NCBI GenBank assembly: GCA_016880225.1
Contig: JAEHDT010000143.1
Span: 1-15,138 of the forward strand
Direction: 5' to 3'
From: Gemmatimonadota bacterium
GTDB lineage: Bacteria; Gemmatimonadota; Gemmatimonadetes; Gemmatimonadales; GWC2-71-9
Length of the DNA: 15,138 nucleotides
A program made the position numbers and the translations under genes. The notes under the pieces were generated by a model. It made no database searches and was not told the origin of the DNA. It worked only from the letters and a program-made list of their open reading frames with translations. Within the stretch, counting starts at the first letter, position 1. Every line of letters starts with the position of its first letter. Below, piece by piece: positions 13,197-15,138 of the stretch.

Positions 13197-15138
13197 TCCT
13201 GTCGCGCCGCTGGCTCGAGGCCCTGCTGGGGCGCGTGCTCGACCCGCGCGACCTTGAGGAGCGCCTCAACCGGCTGGGGGCGCCGGTGGAGGCGATCGAG
13301 CCGCTGCACCAGGACCTGGCGGACGTGGTGGTGGCCAACGTGCTCGAGGTGAAACGGCATCCCAACGCCGATCGCCTGTCGCTCTGCCTGGTGGACGCCG
13401 GAAGCGGCGCCCCCGTCGAGGTGGTGTGCGGCGCGCCCAACGTGCAGGCGGGGAAGAAGTACCCCTACGCAGCCGCCGGTACGGTGCTCCCCGGGGGGCT
13501 CAAGCTCGAGCGCCGCAAGATCCGCGGCGTCGAATCGAACGGCATGCTGTGCTCCGCCAAGGAGCTCGGCCTCGGCGCTGATCACACCGGCATCCTCGAG
13601 CTCGACACCCCGGCGCCGCCGGGTACGCACTTCCTCGACGCCGTTCCGATCGCCGATCACCGCATCCTCATCGAGGTGACCGCCAATCGTCCCGACCTGC
13701 TGTGTCACAAGGGCGTGGCGCGCGAGCTCGCGGCGTCGCTCGGCGCGACGCTCAAGCTGCCGCCGATCCCGGGGTCTCGCGGGGCGTTTCCGTCCTCGGG
13801 GCGCCGCGTGGAGCGCCGGGACGTAGTGGACGGCGTGGAGATCCGTCTCGACGACGTGGAAGGATGTCCGCGCTACATGGCGGCCGTCATCCGCGGCGTC
13901 CGGGTGGGGCCGAGCCCCGCATGGCTCGCGGACCGCCTCGCGGCCGTCGGCCAGCGCCCGATCAACAACGTCGTGGACGCCACCAACTATATCCTGCTCG
14001 AGCTGAACCAGCCGCTCCACGCGTTCGACCTCGCCAAGCTGCGGGGGCCGGCCGTCGTGATCCGCCGCGCCGGGCCGGCCGAGAAGATCGTGACGCTCGA
14101 CGGCGTCGAGCGCACGCTGGGCCCCGAGATGACCGCGATCTGCGACGCGGAGCGTCCGACCATCGTCGCGGGGGTCATGGGGAGCGCCGAGTCCGAGGTC
14201 TCGCCCTCCACCACCGACCTGGTACTCGAGTGCGCCTATTTCCAGCCGACCCGCATCCGCCGCACCCGGCGCGCGCTCGATCTATCGAGCGAATCGAGCT
14301 ACCGCTTCGAGCGGGGCATCGACTTGCTGGGTATGCCGGACGCGCTGCGCCGGGCGATCGAGCTGATCGTCGCGGTCGCGGGCGGCGCGCTGCGCGAGCC
14401 GCCGCTCGACGTCTGGCCCGAGCCCGTTCAGGAGAAGACCATCTTCCTCCGCCCCGACCGGGTCTCCCACGTGCTGGGCATGCCTGTGGCCCGTGCGGAG
14501 ATCGAGCGCCTGCTCACCTCGGTGGGCTTCTTCGTGGCGCCCAAGGACGGGCGGCTCGCGGTCCAAGTGCCGGGCTGGCGCCCGGACGTCGGCGGCGAGG
14601 TCGATTTCATCGAGGAGGTCGCCCGGCTCAAGGGCTACGATGCCTTCCCGGATGAGCTGCGCCCCTACCGGCCGGGGACGGTGCCCGATGCGGCCGTAGA
14701 GCGCGCCAAGGCCGGGGTGCGCGAGCAGCTGGTGCGCGGGGGCTGGTACGAAGCGCGCACCATGCCCCTCGGCCCAGCCGACGGGCCGGAGTCGGTGGCG
14801 ATCCGGAACCCGATCTCGGCCGAAGAGGCGCACCTGCGCCGGCGCCTCCTGCCCGGTCTGGTGCGGCGGGTCGAGCACAATTGGGCCGGCCGCCATCGGG
14901 ACATCCGGCTGTTCGAGGTCGGTACCGTCTTCGCCGCCGGGAGCGGTGCGCCCGGCGAGTGGACTTCGGTGGCCGGGGTGCTCACCGGGGCCCGCCGCCC
15001 GGCGCACTGGACGGAGGGTGCGAAAGTACCTGATATGGACATATGGGACTTGAAGCACCACTTTGAGTTAGCGGTGAAGGTCTCCGCCCCGAGCTGCGAC
15101 GTGCGGCCGGCAAGCGGGGGGGTAGTGGGGTGGGAGGC
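13193..15138 (+). CDS. pheT: Phenylalanyl-tRNA synthetase beta subunit (3' end missing)
   Basis: PheT pairs with PheS and provides tRNA binding and editing. The frame opens with GTG 13193, overlapping the pheS stop (GTGA), and begins VILSRRWLEALLG. It stays open to the right edge, giving 648 codons of an expected 800 or so. The tRNA-binding OB domain is seen around residues 40-155 (VLEVKRHPNADRLSLC, VVCGAPNVQAGKK, KIRGVESNGMLCSAKELG). The B3/B4 editing part includes RPINNVVDATNYILLELNQP, then SSESSYRFERGID. The B5 part includes PGWRPDVGGEVDFIEEVARL, and the catalytic-like fold starts after about 500. The C-terminal anticodon-binding domain lies outside the window. Confidence 0.96.
   Translation, partial: MILSRRWLEALLGRVLDPRDLEERLNRLGAPVEAIEPLHQDLADVVVANVLEVKRHPNADRLSLCLVDAGSGAPVEVVCGAPNVQAGKKYPYAAAGTVLPGGLKLERRKIRGVESNGMLCSAKELGLGADHTGILELDTPAPPGTHFLDAVPIADHRILIEVTANRPDLLCHKGVARELAASLGATLKLPPIPGSRGAFPSSGRRVERRDVVDGVEIRLDDVEGCPRYMAAVIRGVRVGPSPAWLADRLAAVGQRPINNVVDATNYILLELNQPLHAFDLAKLRGPAVVIRRAGPAEKIVTLDGVERTLGPEMTAICDAERPTIVAGVMGSAESEVSPSTTDLVLECAYFQPTRIRRTRRALDLSSESSYRFERGIDLLGMPDALRRAIELIVAVAGGALREPPLDVWPEPVQEKTIFLRPDRVSHVLGMPVARAEIERLLTSVGFFVAPKDGRLAVQVPGWRPDVGGEVDFIEEVARLKGYDAFPDELRPYRPGTVPDAAVERAKAGVREQLVRGGWYEARTMPLGPADGPESVAIRNPISAEEAHLRRRLLPGLVRRVEHNWAGRHRDIRLFEVGTVFAAGSGAPGEWTSVAGVLTGARRPAHWTEGAKVPDMDIWDLKHHFELAVKVSAPSCDVRPASGGVVGWE

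Noticed and set aside
1..15138. CRISPR array, prophage, transposase, toxin-antitoxin or biosynthetic cluster
   Set aside because: None is present: there are no spaced direct repeats, transposase or integrase motifs, and all coding sequence is assigned to cellular families.

Overview
The window is 15.1 kb of very GC-rich bacterial chromosome. Eighteen protein-coding genes all lie on the + strand and are packed almost end to end. The GC content, non-ATG starts, 4-nt stop/start overlaps and gene set suggest a high-GC soil-type bacterium. My best guess is Gemmatimonadota, but this rests on overall feel rather than a diagnostic marker. Apart from short repeat-like intergenic pieces, nothing looks mobile, and there is no tRNA, rRNA, CRISPR array or phage gene.

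Region 1 (1-7332) is one long run of nine genes: a C4 zinc-ribbon coiled-coil protein (5' end cut off), recJ, rsmD, coaD, a pta-type phosphate acetyltransferase, a three-gene partner-switching set (STAS antagonist, RsbW-like kinase, GAF-PP2C phosphatase) and rsmA. Most junctions are ATGA or GTGA overlaps. The one real gap, between recJ and rsmD, holds a large imperfect hairpin. The run mixes DNA repair, 16S rRNA methylation, CoA and acetyl-phosphate metabolism, and a stress-type signalling switch.

Region 2 (7333-10775) begins with a near-ideal Rex operator directly before rex. It is followed by an arginine deiminase gene (arcA), a DEDDh exonuclease and an MBL-fold hydrolase. Neither rex nor arcA has a Shine-Dalgarno sequence. 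Both have a -10-like element placed so that the transcript would start at or next to the ATG, which suggests leaderless mRNAs.

Region 3 (10750-15138) is the translation operon infC-rpmI-rplT-pheS-pheT, with pheT cut by the right edge. It has a good promoter, a leader of about 210 nt rich in inverted repeats, and a textbook intrinsic terminator 11 nt before the infC Shine-Dalgarno sequence. infC appears to start at a non-canonical CTG codon. This points to two layers of control: transcription attenuation, and IF3 autoregulation through a poor start codon.

I do not see a clearly new multi-gene system. The items most worth a second look are the infC leader and start codon, the leaderless rex promoter overlapped by its own operator, and the partner-switching set inside a housekeeping operon.
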